Positions 14,522 through 24,511 of a stretch of 29,634 nucleotides of DNA are shown here, piece after piece; position 1 is the stretch's first letter; each line of letters starts with the position of its first letter. A model generated the notes under the pieces. The model saw nothing but the letters and a program-made list of their open reading frames with translations. It ran no database searches and had not been told where the DNA came from. A program made the translations under genes and the position numbers. Origin of the DNA: an uncultured Bacteroidales bacterium (GTDB lineage: Bacteria > Bacteroidota > Bacteroidia > Bacteroidales > UBA4417); the NCBI GenBank assembly GCA_937965665.1, contig CALCJE010000158.1, forward strand, positions 1 to 29,634, read 5' to 3'.

Positions 14522-14885
14522 TGATTATGTTTTTGTCAGTGATTATTTACACTACTCCAATGGCGAAATTTATTGTTGTGTTCTTTCTAATAGTGAAAAC
14601 TAATTTTGTATTCAATATTTTTTTTGCTGAATTTTTAAATTGGCACCCGGGTGCCAGTTTCTGGCACTATCTCATATTAAATTTGTGCCGATATTTTGAA
14701 GATCACCTCTACATTGTTGATCGGATGAAGAAATATAAAAATAATGAGACACATAAATTGATGATTTACAGAATGAACTTGGAATTATCCATTAACTATA
14801 GTTTCAAAAAAAATATTTAATACAAATTCAATAAACAGACAAACACTTTAAACTCCAATAATCATAAAATTAACATACCTATATC
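14521..14885. other. Non-coding leader region of the toxin locus
   Basis: This AT-rich stretch has no supported gene. A plus-strand frame that crosses from the gene-tail repeat into it has no protein-like pattern. It contains a perfect 16-bp palindrome at 14641-14656. No promoter matching the TTTG / TAnnTTTG pattern was found before the gene at 14886. Confidence 0.5.
14641..14656. repeat. Perfect 16-bp palindrome TGGCACCCGGGTGCCA
   Basis: The palindrome is fully self-complementary and is followed by another TGGCAC at 14662. Its position 230 bp before the toxin locus would suit a regulator-binding site, but no regulator gene is nearby. Confidence 0.6.
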
Positions 14886-15740
14886 ATGAAAAAACAATTA
14901 TTATTTTGTCTTCTGGTTGTTCTGGCATTTATAAATACTGCAAAAGGCCAGTGGTCACTTACCGGAAATGCAGGTACAACCGCAGGAACCAATTTTATTG
15001 GCACTACCGATACTAAGGACTTGGTATTTAAAACAAGCTCTGCTGAGCGATTCAGGATTTTGTCTACCGGTAAAATTGGCATTGGAACGCCTGCGCCACT
15101 TGCAACATTACATGTATATGGTGATCAGGAAATTGGATGGGGTTCAATAAAAATCGGATTAGGTAGTGCAGCAGGAGCGTCATTAGGGTATGGTACTAGT
15201 TATCTTGGATTAAATGCACTAAGAAATCCTGCAACCGGCAATTGGACAATTGATGGAGATGGGGCTAATAATGGGGGTAGCGTAATTTGGGGCAACGTAG
15301 TAGGGACCATAAAATTTGCTACTATTCCTAAGACAAATGGTACAGCACAGACTCTTACTGATGCACAAGTGAATTCTGCTGTCAAGATGATAATAACTGA
15401 TCTTGGGAATGTCGGAATTGGCACGAGCGACCCAGGACTTTACCGACTTGCTGTCGAAGGAACAATTGGTGCAAGGGAAATTAAGGTATTATCTACAAGC
15501 TTTGCTGATTTTGTTTTTAAAAAGGATTACAAGTTAATGCCAATTAAAGAATTAGAATCATATATTTCATTGAATGGACATTTGCCTGAAATCCCATCAG
15601 CACTTCAGGTTGAAAAGGATAATGGCATACTACTTGGCGAGATGCAGGTTAAATTATTACAAAAAACTGAAGAGCTTACCCTGTATATCATTCAGTTGCA
15701 AAAGCAGATCGATGAACTGAAAGCAAATCTCAAGAATTAG
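14886..15740 (+). CDS. Secreted tail-fibre-like protein with C-terminal coiled coil
   Basis: This 284-residue protein has a signal peptide (MKKQLLFCLLVVLAFINTAK, cut near GQ). The body contains the repeated fibre motif GKIGIGT / GNVGIGTSDPG, typical of Bacteroidota tail-fibre-like surface proteins. The end matches a common Bacteroidota pattern: FVFKKDYKLMPIKELESYIS, then NGHLPEIPSALQVEKDNGI, then a coiled coil of about 40 residues (KLLQKTEELTLYIIQLQKQI). There is no peptidase S74 autochaperone domain, which normally follows such fibres. It leads the toxin locus and is probably a surface or envelope trimer. The first of three tandem secreted-protein genes, it is separated from the next by 128 bp. 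Confidence 0.7.
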   Translation: MKKQLLFCLLVVLAFINTAKGQWSLTGNAGTTAGTNFIGTTDTKDLVFKTSSAERFRILSTGKIGIGTPAPLATLHVYGDQEIGWGSIKIGLGSAAGASLGYGTSYLGLNALRNPATGNWTIDGDGANNGGSVIWGNVVGTIKFATIPKTNGTAQTLTDAQVNSAVKMIITDLGNVGIGTSDPGLYRLAVEGTIGAREIKVLSTSFADFVFKKDYKLMPIKELESYISLNGHLPEIPSALQVEKDNGILLGEMQVKLLQKTEELTLYIIQLQKQIDELKANLKN

Positions 15741-15868
15741 AGGTTTGCAATCTTTTCATATGAATTCTAATAAGGAATGGATAATCCATTTATTGCAATT
15801 TGTTAATCAGTTAAATGCTGATTAAAATGATGAATAATTAGCTTATAAGAATAATAAATAAAAGCGAT

Positions 15869-17041
15869 ATGACTCCTTTAAAAAATGCTTTGTTTTTACT
15901 ACTCATTAATATGCTTTGGGCTTTAACATGTCAGGCCCAGGTGCCGGCTGATAACCTTGTAGCCTATTTTCCATTCAGCGGGGATGCTACTGATGTTTCA
16001 GGAAATAGGAATACAACTACCAATTTAACAGCTCTTACGTTGACGTCTGACAGACTTGGACAACTGGGTTCTGCCTATGCTTTTAATGGCAGCTCTAGTT
16101 TGATTAAACTGCCAAATCAACTACTGGCTGCTAATACAGCATTTGCCATAAGCTGTTGGGTGAAAATTGCCGGTAATCATTCAACGGCTGATCAGGCTCA
16201 AACGATTGTTGATTTAAGGGGGCAATACCAGGTTGCCTTGTATTATCTGCAGTCAAATCATTCAACTAACCCGAATTCATATCAGTTTTATATATATAGC
16301 AGCCCGACAACTGCGGTTGTTACCTCACCAAATAATTCGGCTGTACCGGGTACATGGCAACATATAATAGCCAACTATGGCAATAACTCCATGGAACTTT
16401 ATGTGAATGGGAGTTTGATTGGTACTCAGAGTGTTAACCCGCCCGGTTCTGTTACCGGTTATAATAACACAATTGGTAAAGACTATAATGTTTCCTTAAA
16501 CCGTTTCTGGGTTAATGGAAATATTGATGAGGTTATTTTTTATAAGCGAAAACTAACATCTGTCGAAGTAGCAGCAATATATAACAGACAAACATTACAG
16601 AGCGAATTACCGGAACTTTATAGCCCTGTAAAACTTGTTTTTACCTATGACAATTCAGGGAATCGGATTTCGCGTAATTATACCATTACTTTAAAAAGCG
16701 GCAAGTTTATTAACGAGCCTGATTCTCTGAATACTTTAGCTGAAAAGAATTCACAGGATACAAAATCTGACATTGAAAGCCAGGAATATTCTGACCTTGA
16801 CCAGAAGATAAAAATTTATCCTAATCCAACGAAGGGTATTTTGAAAAATGAAATTATTGGCTTTGACCCATCACAACAAGTAGAAATATTGGTCTACAAT
16901 TCCACAGGGAGTTTGATTTTTCAGAAAGTGCCAGCTGCTTTTACTGAGCTTATTGACTTTTCAATGAGGCCAAATGGTATATATATTATGCGGATTAAGA
17001 TTGGTGATAAAATTAGTGAATGGAAAATAATCAGGGAATAA
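15869..17041 (+). CDS. LamG-like jelly-roll protein with type IX secretion (T9SS type A) sorting domain
   Basis: This 390-residue protein has a signal peptide ending ALTCQAQ. Residues 25-240 form a LamG/concanavalin-like domain: NLVAYFPFSGDATDVSGN, AISCWVKIAG, WQHIIANYGNNSMELYVNGS and IDEVIFYKRKLTSVEVAAIY. A short stretch resembling a YD repeat follows (FTYDNSGNRISRNYTI). The last 80 residues are a T9SS C-terminal signal: IKIYPNPTKG, then IYIMRIKIGDKISEWKIIRE. It should be exported through the outer membrane and anchored or released there. It lies 95 bp before the RHS toxin start and is probably co-transcribed. Such LamG partners often sit beside RHS genes in Bacteroidota; their role is not known to me. 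Confidence 0.85.
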   Translation: MTPLKNALFLLLINMLWALTCQAQVPADNLVAYFPFSGDATDVSGNRNTTTNLTALTLTSDRLGQLGSAYAFNGSSSLIKLPNQLLAANTAFAISCWVKIAGNHSTADQAQTIVDLRGQYQVALYYLQSNHSTNPNSYQFYIYSSPTTAVVTSPNNSAVPGTWQHIIANYGNNSMELYVNGSLIGTQSVNPPGSVTGYNNTIGKDYNVSLNRFWVNGNIDEVIFYKRKLTSVEVAAIYNRQTLQSELPELYSPVKLVFTYDNSGNRISRNYTITLKSGKFINEPDSLNTLAEKNSQDTKSDIESQEYSDLDQKIKIYPNPTKGILKNEIIGFDPSQQVEILVYNSTGSLIFQKVPAAFTELIDFSMRPNGIYIMRIKIGDKISEWKIIRE

Positions 17042-17136
17042 CTGAATATGTAGAAGCAAAAATGTTATATTCAATTAAAATCAGGTTGTAATTAAAAAAT
17101 ATGTTCAGACAGATAAATAGCCAAAAAAGAAAACCA

Positions 17137-20100
17137 ATGAAAAAACATATACTATCCCTAATAATTACTACTATTATTTTTTGTTTCAACCATCAGGTTT
17201 CAGCTCAAACTTGTCCGGAAGTTCAGGATAAAAGTTTTCTCCTCCAAGGTGCTGTTGACTGGCCTTGTCAAATATATACTGCACGTGATAATATAACACT
17301 GAAACCTGGATTCACGCTTACAGGCAGAAAACAGAGTGTAAAGTTTACTTGGACTGTTGGATCCAATATATATACACCAGAACTTAAAATTGGAAGTTTT
17401 GAAAAATGTTCAGGGATATACCTGCCAGGAGGCTATGATTTGGGTAATTTAATTCTTTCTATTAATCAACTTCAAGCCAACCTTATAGCCACATTAACAG
17501 GTACAGGGTACATAGTAAGTGCAGTTTCTAATGGGTCAAATTGGGCTTCACTGAGTGTAGAGTATCTACCTGACTTCACATATTCAGGAATTTATACTTC
17601 TGCTTCTATCTCTTTTATTCCGTTCCAAAACACCTCTTTTACTGCAAAAATCGACGACAATTTGTGGTTTCCAGTTAATTATCTGAGTAATACTGAAATT
17701 TCCGATCCGGGAAGCCGCCTACTTAACACGAGTCCGAGTATATCGGTAGGAAGCACTGCTGGGCAGGCTAGTGTATCTCTTACAGGTGGTGCAACTTATA
17801 CCATCCCTGTTTTTTCTCCGCTGGGTACTGCCGGAATGCAGCCTTCTGTTTCGCTGGTTTATAACAGCCAGGGCGGTAATGGAATAGCTGGTTATGGATG
17901 GAGCATCGCTGGTTTAAGTGCAATAACAAGGTTGGGTAAAACCATCTATCACGATGGAGCTGTAAAAGGAATCGATTTTAATGATGACCGTTTTGCCCTA
18001 GATGGCCAACGCTTGATAAAAATATCAGGAGTATATGGAGCTGATGGGACGGTATATTATACAGAAGTCTTTAGCGGGAGTAAAGTAATTTCTCATGGGA
18101 CTACAGGCGTTGGTCCTGAATGGTTCGAAGTATTTGGAAAAGACGGAAGCATTGTTGAATATGGAAAAATTGATAATGCCCGGCAAACAAGCCAGCGATC
18201 TGACCAAGCAACTATTGCTTGGCATATCAATAAAATTACTGACCCTAACGGCAATTATATCACTTTTCTCTATAATAAAAAACCATTCGAAATCAATATA
18301 AGGGAAATACAGTATACCGGTAATTCGAGTAGTAATCCACAAATAACGCCCTATAATTCTATAAAATTTTATTATAGCAACCGAACAGATAAATCTACAG
18401 CTTTTATTGCCGGTTCTCTTATTGAACAATCTGTATTACTTGATCATATTAATGTCGTCGCAGAAAATCAAATAATCAAAACTTATAAATTGAATTATTA
18501 TTTTAAATTATATTCGAAGTTAAATGAAATTATAGAGTATGGAAGAAATAATGAACAGTATAATTCTACTGTCTTTGGGTATGGTGATGCAGTTATTCCG
18601 ACTGTAATAAAAGAACAAAATTGGGCAGGTTTTGAGTATCGGGAAATCTACAATGGAGATTTTAACGGTGATGGACTATCTGATCTTTTTATATTAATGC
18701 AAAATGATCCCTGGGGAGATGGAGATAAAAGATGGGAGATATGGTTAAATAGCGGGAACGGTAGTTTTACATGCAGTGCGGGTTGGAATGGAAATCTTAC
18801 TGACCACAATGATTTCACTGTTGCTGTTGGCGACTATAATGGCGATGGATTTAGTGATGTCTATTTAACAGAAGCAGATAAAGATAATAAGGTTGAACTA
18901 AAAGGATTATTTTCCACTGGCAGTTCAATAGTTGAAAATTCCGCAAATTATTCACAGGATTTTCTATATTCAAGAGCAAAAGTAGAAATTGAATCCGCTG
19001 ATTTTAATGGTGATGGAACTGATGAGCTTTTAATATTTCAGGATTTTGGGAATTCAATAAAGGCCCGAATTTTATCAGTTAAGACTATTGATTTAACTAA
19101 TGGCCAATGCACATACGACTTTTTATTTATTAATAATACTATTTCTTCACCTGAAACAAAATTGAAAGAGCATTTTCTACGTGATTTTACCAATGATGGG
19201 ATTCCTGAGATAGCTTTGTTTAGAGACGATGATACGAGCCCTTTTATTATACTAAAATTAACAACTGATAAGACTAATCAATTTCAGGAAATATACGACT
19301 TCAACCTCCCTCAAAAAGGGTGTAAAATTTACTTAGGGGATTTTAATGGTGATGGACTTACTGATATATTGTGCTGGACAACCTATGAATGGCATGTCTA
19401 TTTATTTACTGGAAATCAATTTGTTGAAAGCGGTTATTCCATTCCTGTTGTTCTAAATGGCGTTGACCCCACTAACACCAATGTAAGTTTTCAAATTAGT
19501 GACTATAATCAAGATGGAAAAGAGGATATAGCTTATACGGTAATAACATCCCCAAACTACATGTTAGTTGCAAATTTGTTTACGCTTGAAGGGAATACAT
19601 ATGTCCAGGAACAAATAAATATTAAAGAAAACTTTTCTTCGTTAGGTGGATATGTTTTAGCAAAAACAGGATACTCTCGATCAATGGACTATAATGGTGA
19701 TGGCCTAGCAGATTTTGGTATAGTTGCCAGGGGGACAAACAGTGACCAAAAGGTTTGCACTTTCTTATATTATACTAATTTACATCCTGATTCAAAACCA
19801 TTGAAATTAAATAAACTGGCTAATGGATTAAACCAAAATACTAAGTTTAGTTACACAACTCTTGCTCAATCAAATTATACAAAAGGATCAACTGCGCCTG
19901 CAAATTGCCGCGATATTCAATACCCTTTTTCTATTGTTTCGAAGGTTGATTCAGATGATGGAATAGGAGGAGTAACAAGTATTTCTTATCAATATAAGGA
20001 GGCTATTATACATCTTCTTGGTAAAGGATTCATGGGATTTAAAGAAATAGAAACAAGTTCTAGTTTTTCCAATATTATAAACGTTTCAAGATCGGCGATT

Positions 20101-23100
20101 GATCCTTTGTATTTTTACCTTTATCCATTGCAAACGGAGCAATATTTTATTGACGAATGGATGGATAGAAAACCTGTTTCTCTGACTGATTTTTCAAATG
20201 CAAAAATTTTGAATTATGAATCAACCAATAAAATATTTTTACCATATCAATTAGTTGTTACTTCGAAAGATTTTATAAGTGGCACTAAAACTATCGCAGA
20301 ACTTATAATTGATCAATGGGGAAATGCAACCGACAATAAGGTTTCATATTATCCATCTCATACCTCAACAACACCAACTGCTTATACACAAACTCTTTCA
20401 TCCAATTTTACTTCGATTTATGGATTTGCTTCAAAACCACAAGATATTCTGGTTACAAACAAGCGAAATGACCAGGACCCGTTTGCTAAAAGTACACATA
20501 TTACATACGATGCTAAAGGAAATGTTTTACAAACAATAGACTTTTATGGTTTGCCTAAACAGGTAACTACTGATTATTCCAATTTTACCAATGTTGGTTT
20601 GCCTTTAACGACAACAATTTCTTCTAATGGCCTGGTACCTCGTGTTAATACGGTTGAATGTGATTCTAAAAATCGATTTGTACTTAAAAACACTGATCCT
20701 GAAGAATATATTAACACAGCCACCTACGATCCTGCTTTTGGAAATAAGCAAACTGCTACCGATGCAAATGGTTTAAAAAGCACCTATTCATACGACGGTT
20801 TTGGTGCACCTTTAAAAACCACCAATCCCATAGGTGTATGGGCGAATACAGATTTTAAATGGTATACCAATACAGATAAGCCGAATGTTTTGTATTATTC
20901 CGAATCCACGTCGAATAACGGGCCAAAAATACAGCGTTTTTATGATAAATTGGGACGCGTATTGTATTCGGCCGACGAAAATGCAAAAGGTCAGATGGTT
21001 TGTACAAAAAACACCTATAATGCAAAAGGTCAATTAGTAAGTGTTTCAGAGCCCTATTTTGCCGGGGCGTCGCCAACCCAGTTCACCGCCACTTCATATG
21101 ACAGTTATAGCAGGCCAGCCACTGTAACTTTGCCTACCGGTGTAATAATAACATACAACAACCCAACACCATTAGCGCCGGGCTTAACTTCTTCGGTTAC
21201 TAACAGCGCTACCAATATTACAACGTCAATAACTATGGATGCAACCGATAAGGTGGTATCGGCAACTGATCCCGGCGGTACAATAGTATATACTTATTAC
21301 AGTCATGGAAATCCAAAAACTATTACAGCCCCCGACGGAAGTGTGGTTTCTATGACCTATGATGACTGTGGCAGGCAGGCATCCCTTACCGACCCTGATG
21401 CAGGTACAATAACCTACACTTACAATGCGTATGGCGAATTAGTTAATCAAACAGATGCCAAGTCCAATGAGTTTACAATGACCTATGATAGACTCGGCCG
21501 GTTGTTAACAAAAACCTGTATGAATGAGAATGATAATTCCGTTATCACAAATACCTATAATTTACACAATGCTACTAATGCCAAAGGGTTGCTCAGCTCA
21601 ACCAACTACAAAAATGAAGCTATTGTAAGTTATATTTATGATGGTTTTGGAAGGGTAATACAAAAAACAGAGCATACCGATAAAGATTTTAATTATTTTT
21701 ACACATACGATACCAGGGGTCGTGTGGATGAATATACATATCCCTCGGGTTTTGTAACTAAAAATACTTACAGTGCAACAAACGGATCCCTTGTGAGCGT
21801 AATAGATAAAGCAACAGGTACAACCATTTATGCTCCGGGCAACACCAATGCCCGGGGGCAATTAACAGATTATATTAATGCCGGTGGGGCATTGTGTACC
21901 ACCCTGCAATACGATATCTATGGTCTTCCAACTTTTGTACAAACCGGTTGGGCTGCAGGAGGAATTGCACTTCAAAATCTTGAAACACAATTTGACCCGC
22001 AAACTGGTAACCTTAATTATCGTAAGGATAAAAAAATACAGGTTAACGGCAGCGACCTTACCGAGACGTTTACTTACGACCCTGTGCATAAAAACCGGCT
22101 TGCCACCTGGCAGGTTACCGGGCAGCCACAATTTACAATGACTTATGCCGATAATAATGGTAATATACTTACCAAAAGCGATATAACATCAGCCGGCAAT
22201 CCATATATTTATACTGATGAAAGTAACCAGCTTACAAAACCTCATGCAGTAAAGTCAATCAATGCGCCATTGCTTATACCGGCTGAGCCTCAGCAAAGTA
22301 TTACCTACAACAGGTTTAACAAGATTCAGCAGCTAACTCATACCAAACAGGGTTTGAGGCTTGAAATAAAGTATGGGCCTGATGAGCAGCGTGTGAAAAG
22401 CGATTTTTATGTAAACAATGTACTGGCCAAAACCAGGTATTTTGTGGGTGGCGATTATGAAGTTGAAAAATTGCCCGACGGCAGCGAACGCCGCCTGCAT
22501 TACCTCCCCGGTGGCGGGCTTTATGTTTGCGATAAAAACAATGTTAAAATAGGTATGTATTATGTGCTTACCGATTACCAGGGCAACTGGTATAAGGTAG
22601 TTACCGAAACAGGTAGCCTGGTTGAGCAATATAGCTTCGATGCCTGGGGTAAGCGACGTAATGCAACCAACTGGAGCTATACAGGTGTGCCCACTTCATT
22701 TATTTTCGATCGTGGCTATACCGGTCACGAAATGCTGGATGCCTTTGGGCTGATAAATATGAATGGTCGGTTATACGACCCGGTTATAGCACGTTTCCTC
22801 TCGCCCGATAACTATGTACAGGCTCCGGATAATAGCCAGAATTTTAACCGGTATAGTTATTGTTTAAATAATCCGTTATTGTATACTGACCCGGATGGTG
22901 AGATTGCACATGTAATTATCGGCGCTGCAATAGGAGGTTTTATTAATTTGGGTATTAAAGCTATACAAGGCAAAATACATAATCCTAAAGATGCATTTGT
23001 AGCTTTTGGAATTGGTGCAGCTGCTGGAGCTCTTGGAGCAGCAACAGGAGGAGCAGCTTTTGTGGCAGCAGGAGGAGGAACTGGCGGCCTAGGTGGGTTT

Positions 23101-23784
23101 TTAGCAGGTGCTGCAGCTGGAGCTGTGGGCTACGCTGCTTCCAGTCCTATTCAGAGCATTGGTAACTCAATGTATTTTGGTGACCCTATGATGACTCCAA
23201 AAGAATACTTTACAGGTATCGCTATTGGGGGTGCACTCGGTGGTGCTACTAATGGTGCAATTGCTCTTATGAATGGTAGAACGTTTTGGAATGGAACATT
23301 GCCACATCCAAATCCTGCTATTACCAGATTACCTTTCCCGACTCAAGATTATAAAGCAGAGATTCAACCAAATAATGGTCGAGCTGAAATAAAATCAATT
23401 TCTGGAGCATCTAGCTATGAAAATCCAAGCGAGAGATTATATTTTATTGAGAATGCAAAATCCGGGATAATTCAAAATGCTGAAGGTTTCAATGTTGGTG
23501 TCCGGGATCCTAACTTCCGGCCCAATCTCATAAAAATTTCAGGTATTGATCCTGGGAAATTATATCAGGCACATCATGTTTTTCCTGTTAAATTTGGGCC
23601 ATATTTTGCTGAAAATGGTATTAATGTTAACAGTTATGGAGTCTGGTGGGAATCATCATCGCATTTGGCTAATTCGTCTTCTTACAATAATGCATGGAGT
23701 TCTTTTATAAGAGCAAATCCATCTCCATCTCAAAAGGATCTGTTTATGGAGGCATTGAAGTTAAAAAAACTCTTTGGATACTAA
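17137..23784 (+). CDS. SpvB/VCBS/RHS polymorphic toxin with AHH (HNH-like) nuclease tip
   Basis: This is a 2215-residue secreted toxin. The start at 17137 is preferred over the in-frame ATG at 17101 because it begins a good signal peptide (MKKHILSLIITTIIFCF, cut after SAQ). Order: a beta-rich N-terminal part; an SpvB-like domain (about residues 200-390, IPVFSPLGTAGMQPSVSL); six FG-GAP/VCBS-type DxNxDG loops (about 505-850, e.g. GDFNGDGLSD); YD/RHS repeats (about 1120-1770); the RHS core ending NGRLYDPVIARFLSPD and NPLLYTDPDGE (about 1785-1925); a Gly/Ala-rich hydrophobic linker; and a toxin tip. The tip has AHHVFP (H2146, H2147) and then YNNAWSSFIRANPSPSQ and ALKLKKLFGY, resembling the DUF2380-type HNH nucleases known from myxobacterial toxins. 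The core is richer in G+C than the tip. Activity is inferred. Confidence 0.88.
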   Translation: MKKHILSLIITTIIFCFNHQVSAQTCPEVQDKSFLLQGAVDWPCQIYTARDNITLKPGFTLTGRKQSVKFTWTVGSNIYTPELKIGSFEKCSGIYLPGGYDLGNLILSINQLQANLIATLTGTGYIVSAVSNGSNWASLSVEYLPDFTYSGIYTSASISFIPFQNTSFTAKIDDNLWFPVNYLSNTEISDPGSRLLNTSPSISVGSTAGQASVSLTGGATYTIPVFSPLGTAGMQPSVSLVYNSQGGNGIAGYGWSIAGLSAITRLGKTIYHDGAVKGIDFNDDRFALDGQRLIKISGVYGADGTVYYTEVFSGSKVISHGTTGVGPEWFEVFGKDGSIVEYGKIDNARQTSQRSDQATIAWHINKITDPNGNYITFLYNKKPFEINIREIQYTGNSSSNPQITPYNSIKFYYSNRTDKSTAFIAGSLIEQSVLLDHINVVAENQIIKTYKLNYYFKLYSKLNEIIEYGRNNEQYNSTVFGYGDAVIPTVIKEQNWAGFEYREIYNGDFNGDGLSDLFILMQNDPWGDGDKRWEIWLNSGNGSFTCSAGWNGNLTDHNDFTVAVGDYNGDGFSDVYLTEADKDNKVELKGLFSTGSSIVENSANYSQDFLYSRAKVEIESADFNGDGTDELLIFQDFGNSIKARILSVKTIDLTNGQCTYDFLFINNTISSPETKLKEHFLRDFTNDGIPEIALFRDDDTSPFIILKLTTDKTNQFQEIYDFNLPQKGCKIYLGDFNGDGLTDILCWTTYEWHVYLFTGNQFVESGYSIPVVLNGVDPTNTNVSFQISDYNQDGKEDIAYTVITSPNYMLVANLFTLEGNTYVQEQINIKENFSSLGGYVLAKTGYSRSMDYNGDGLADFGIVARGTNSDQKVCTFLYYTNLHPDSKPLKLNKLANGLNQNTKFSYTTLAQSNYTKGSTAPANCRDIQYPFSIVSKVDSDDGIGGVTSISYQYKEAIIHLLGKGFMGFKEIETSSSFSNIINVSRSAIDPLYFYLYPLQTEQYFIDEWMDRKPVSLTDFSNAKILNYESTNKIFLPYQLVVTSKDFISGTKTIAELIIDQWGNATDNKVSYYPSHTSTTPTAYTQTLSSNFTSIYGFASKPQDILVTNKRNDQDPFAKSTHITYDAKGNVLQTIDFYGLPKQVTTDYSNFTNVGLPLTTTISSNGLVPRVNTVECDSKNRFVLKNTDPEEYINTATYDPAFGNKQTATDANGLKSTYSYDGFGAPLKTTNPIGVWANTDFKWYTNTDKPNVLYYSESTSNNGPKIQRFYDKLGRVLYSADENAKGQMVCTKNTYNAKGQLVSVSEPYFAGASPTQFTATSYDSYSRPATVTLPTGVIITYNNPTPLAPGLTSSVTNSATNITTSITMDATDKVVSATDPGGTIVYTYYSHGNPKTITAPDGSVVSMTYDDCGRQASLTDPDAGTITYTYNAYGELVNQTDAKSNEFTMTYDRLGRLLTKTCMNENDNSVITNTYNLHNATNAKGLLSSTNYKNEAIVSYIYDGFGRVIQKTEHTDKDFNYFYTYDTRGRVDEYTYPSGFVTKNTYSATNGSLVSVIDKATGTTIYAPGNTNARGQLTDYINAGGALCTTLQYDIYGLPTFVQTGWAAGGIALQNLETQFDPQTGNLNYRKDKKIQVNGSDLTETFTYDPVHKNRLATWQVTGQPQFTMTYADNNGNILTKSDITSAGNPYIYTDESNQLTKPHAVKSINAPLLIPAEPQQSITYNRFNKIQQLTHTKQGLRLEIKYGPDEQRVKSDFYVNNVLAKTRYFVGGDYEVEKLPDGSERRLHYLPGGGLYVCDKNNVKIGMYYVLTDYQGNWYKVVTETGSLVEQYSFDAWGKRRNATNWSYTGVPTSFIFDRGYTGHEMLDAFGLINMNGRLYDPVIARFLSPDNYVQAPDNSQNFNRYSYCLNNPLLYTDPDGEIAHVIIGAAIGGFINLGIKAIQGKIHNPKDAFVAFGIGAAAGALGAATGGAAFVAAGGGTGGLGGFLAGAAAGAVGYAASSPIQSIGNSMYFGDPMMTPKEYFTGIAIGGALGGATNGAIALMNGRTFWNGTLPHPNPAITRLPFPTQDYKAEIQPNNGRAEIKSISGASSYENPSERLYFIENAKSGIIQNAEGFNVGVRDPNFRPNLIKISGIDPGKLYQAHHVFPVKFGPYFAENGINVNSYGVWWESSSHLANSSSYNNAWSSFIRANPSPSQKDLFMEALKLKKLFGY

Positions 23785-23800
23785 AACCTGACATGTTATT

Positions 23801-24367
23801 ATGAAAACTGAACAATTCTTTGTGCTTTCTGATAAAAACTCTAAAGGGGCTTTCAATGCCTATATTAATCTTGAAGGAATGAAAACTTTGAGTTTGTTTC
23901 GGGGTGAAATACAGGCAACTAAGCCAGTTAATTTATCAAAAATTAATGGAAATAAGTTATTTGATTTAATTAGCGCTGGAAACGGCATGTATTTGTTAAG
24001 AAACAAAGTGTTTGAAACATTCGAAGTAAATAAAATAACCGGATGGGGATACATACCTAGTATAATACATGTTGGGAAAGGTGAAAATATTTTAGATTAT
24101 GGCTTATTAACTGTGAAGGGACGATGTGGACCTATGGACTTTTCAAAGTCAGAAATATTCATAAAACAACCATTTACACCAACAGGGACAGCATTAAAAG
24201 TGAAACGAGGTTTATATTTTGACCAAAATACATGGGATGGTTCAGATATTTTCACTCCAGAAAATACATTATTTACTTTCATAACAGAACAAGTAAAGTT
24301 AATTCTTATAGAGAAGAAATTTACTAATTTGTCAATTGAGTGTCTAGAAGATTTTGAAATTTATTAG
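23801..24367 (+). CDS. Probable immunity protein, Imm11-like
   Basis: This 188-residue cytosolic protein starts 16 bp after the toxin stop. It has no signal peptide or membrane segment. Features include LFDLISAGNGMYLLRNKVFE, then GWGYIPSIIHVGKGE and YGLLTVKGRCGPMDFSKSE, the run DGSDIFTPENTLFTFITEQV and a final TNLSIECLEDFEIY. The pattern 'binds residue ends, V/I-rich middle, RG..FD...W.GSDIF' and the length resemble the Imm11 (DUF1629) immunity family, which accompanies DUF2380-type toxins in myxobacteria. Position directly after a toxin tip is the strongest evidence. It should bind and block the nuclease tip. Family membership was judged by eye. Confidence 0.68.
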   Translation: MKTEQFFVLSDKNSKGAFNAYINLEGMKTLSLFRGEIQATKPVNLSKINGNKLFDLISAGNGMYLLRNKVFETFEVNKITGWGYIPSIIHVGKGENILDYGLLTVKGRCGPMDFSKSEIFIKQPFTPTGTALKVKRGLYFDQNTWDGSDIFTPENTLFTFITEQVKLILIEKKFTNLSIECLEDFEIY

Positions 24368-24511
24368 TAGTAATTGTAAAAACTTGTTATCGAAATTGTC
24401 AGGAGTTCCATCTGTTATCCAGAGTGTGCCTGTACTGATAAATATTGATTTACATATAGATGAATTTAATCTATGCATAAAAAATATTTATGATTCTCGG
24501 ATTTTCCCAGT

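Noticed and set aside
14662..14690. Sigma-54 type promoter from TGGCAC
   Set aside because: The partner TTGCA box at the required spacing is absent, and TGGCAC here is a half-site of the palindrome.
14428..14820. 130-codon plus-strand frame as a gene
   Set aside because: It begins inside a minus-strand gene-tail repeat, crosses the C10 tract and has no protein-like pattern.
17101..17136. ATG at 17101 as the start of the RHS toxin
   Set aside because: It would add 12 polar residues before a good signal peptide that begins at 17137.
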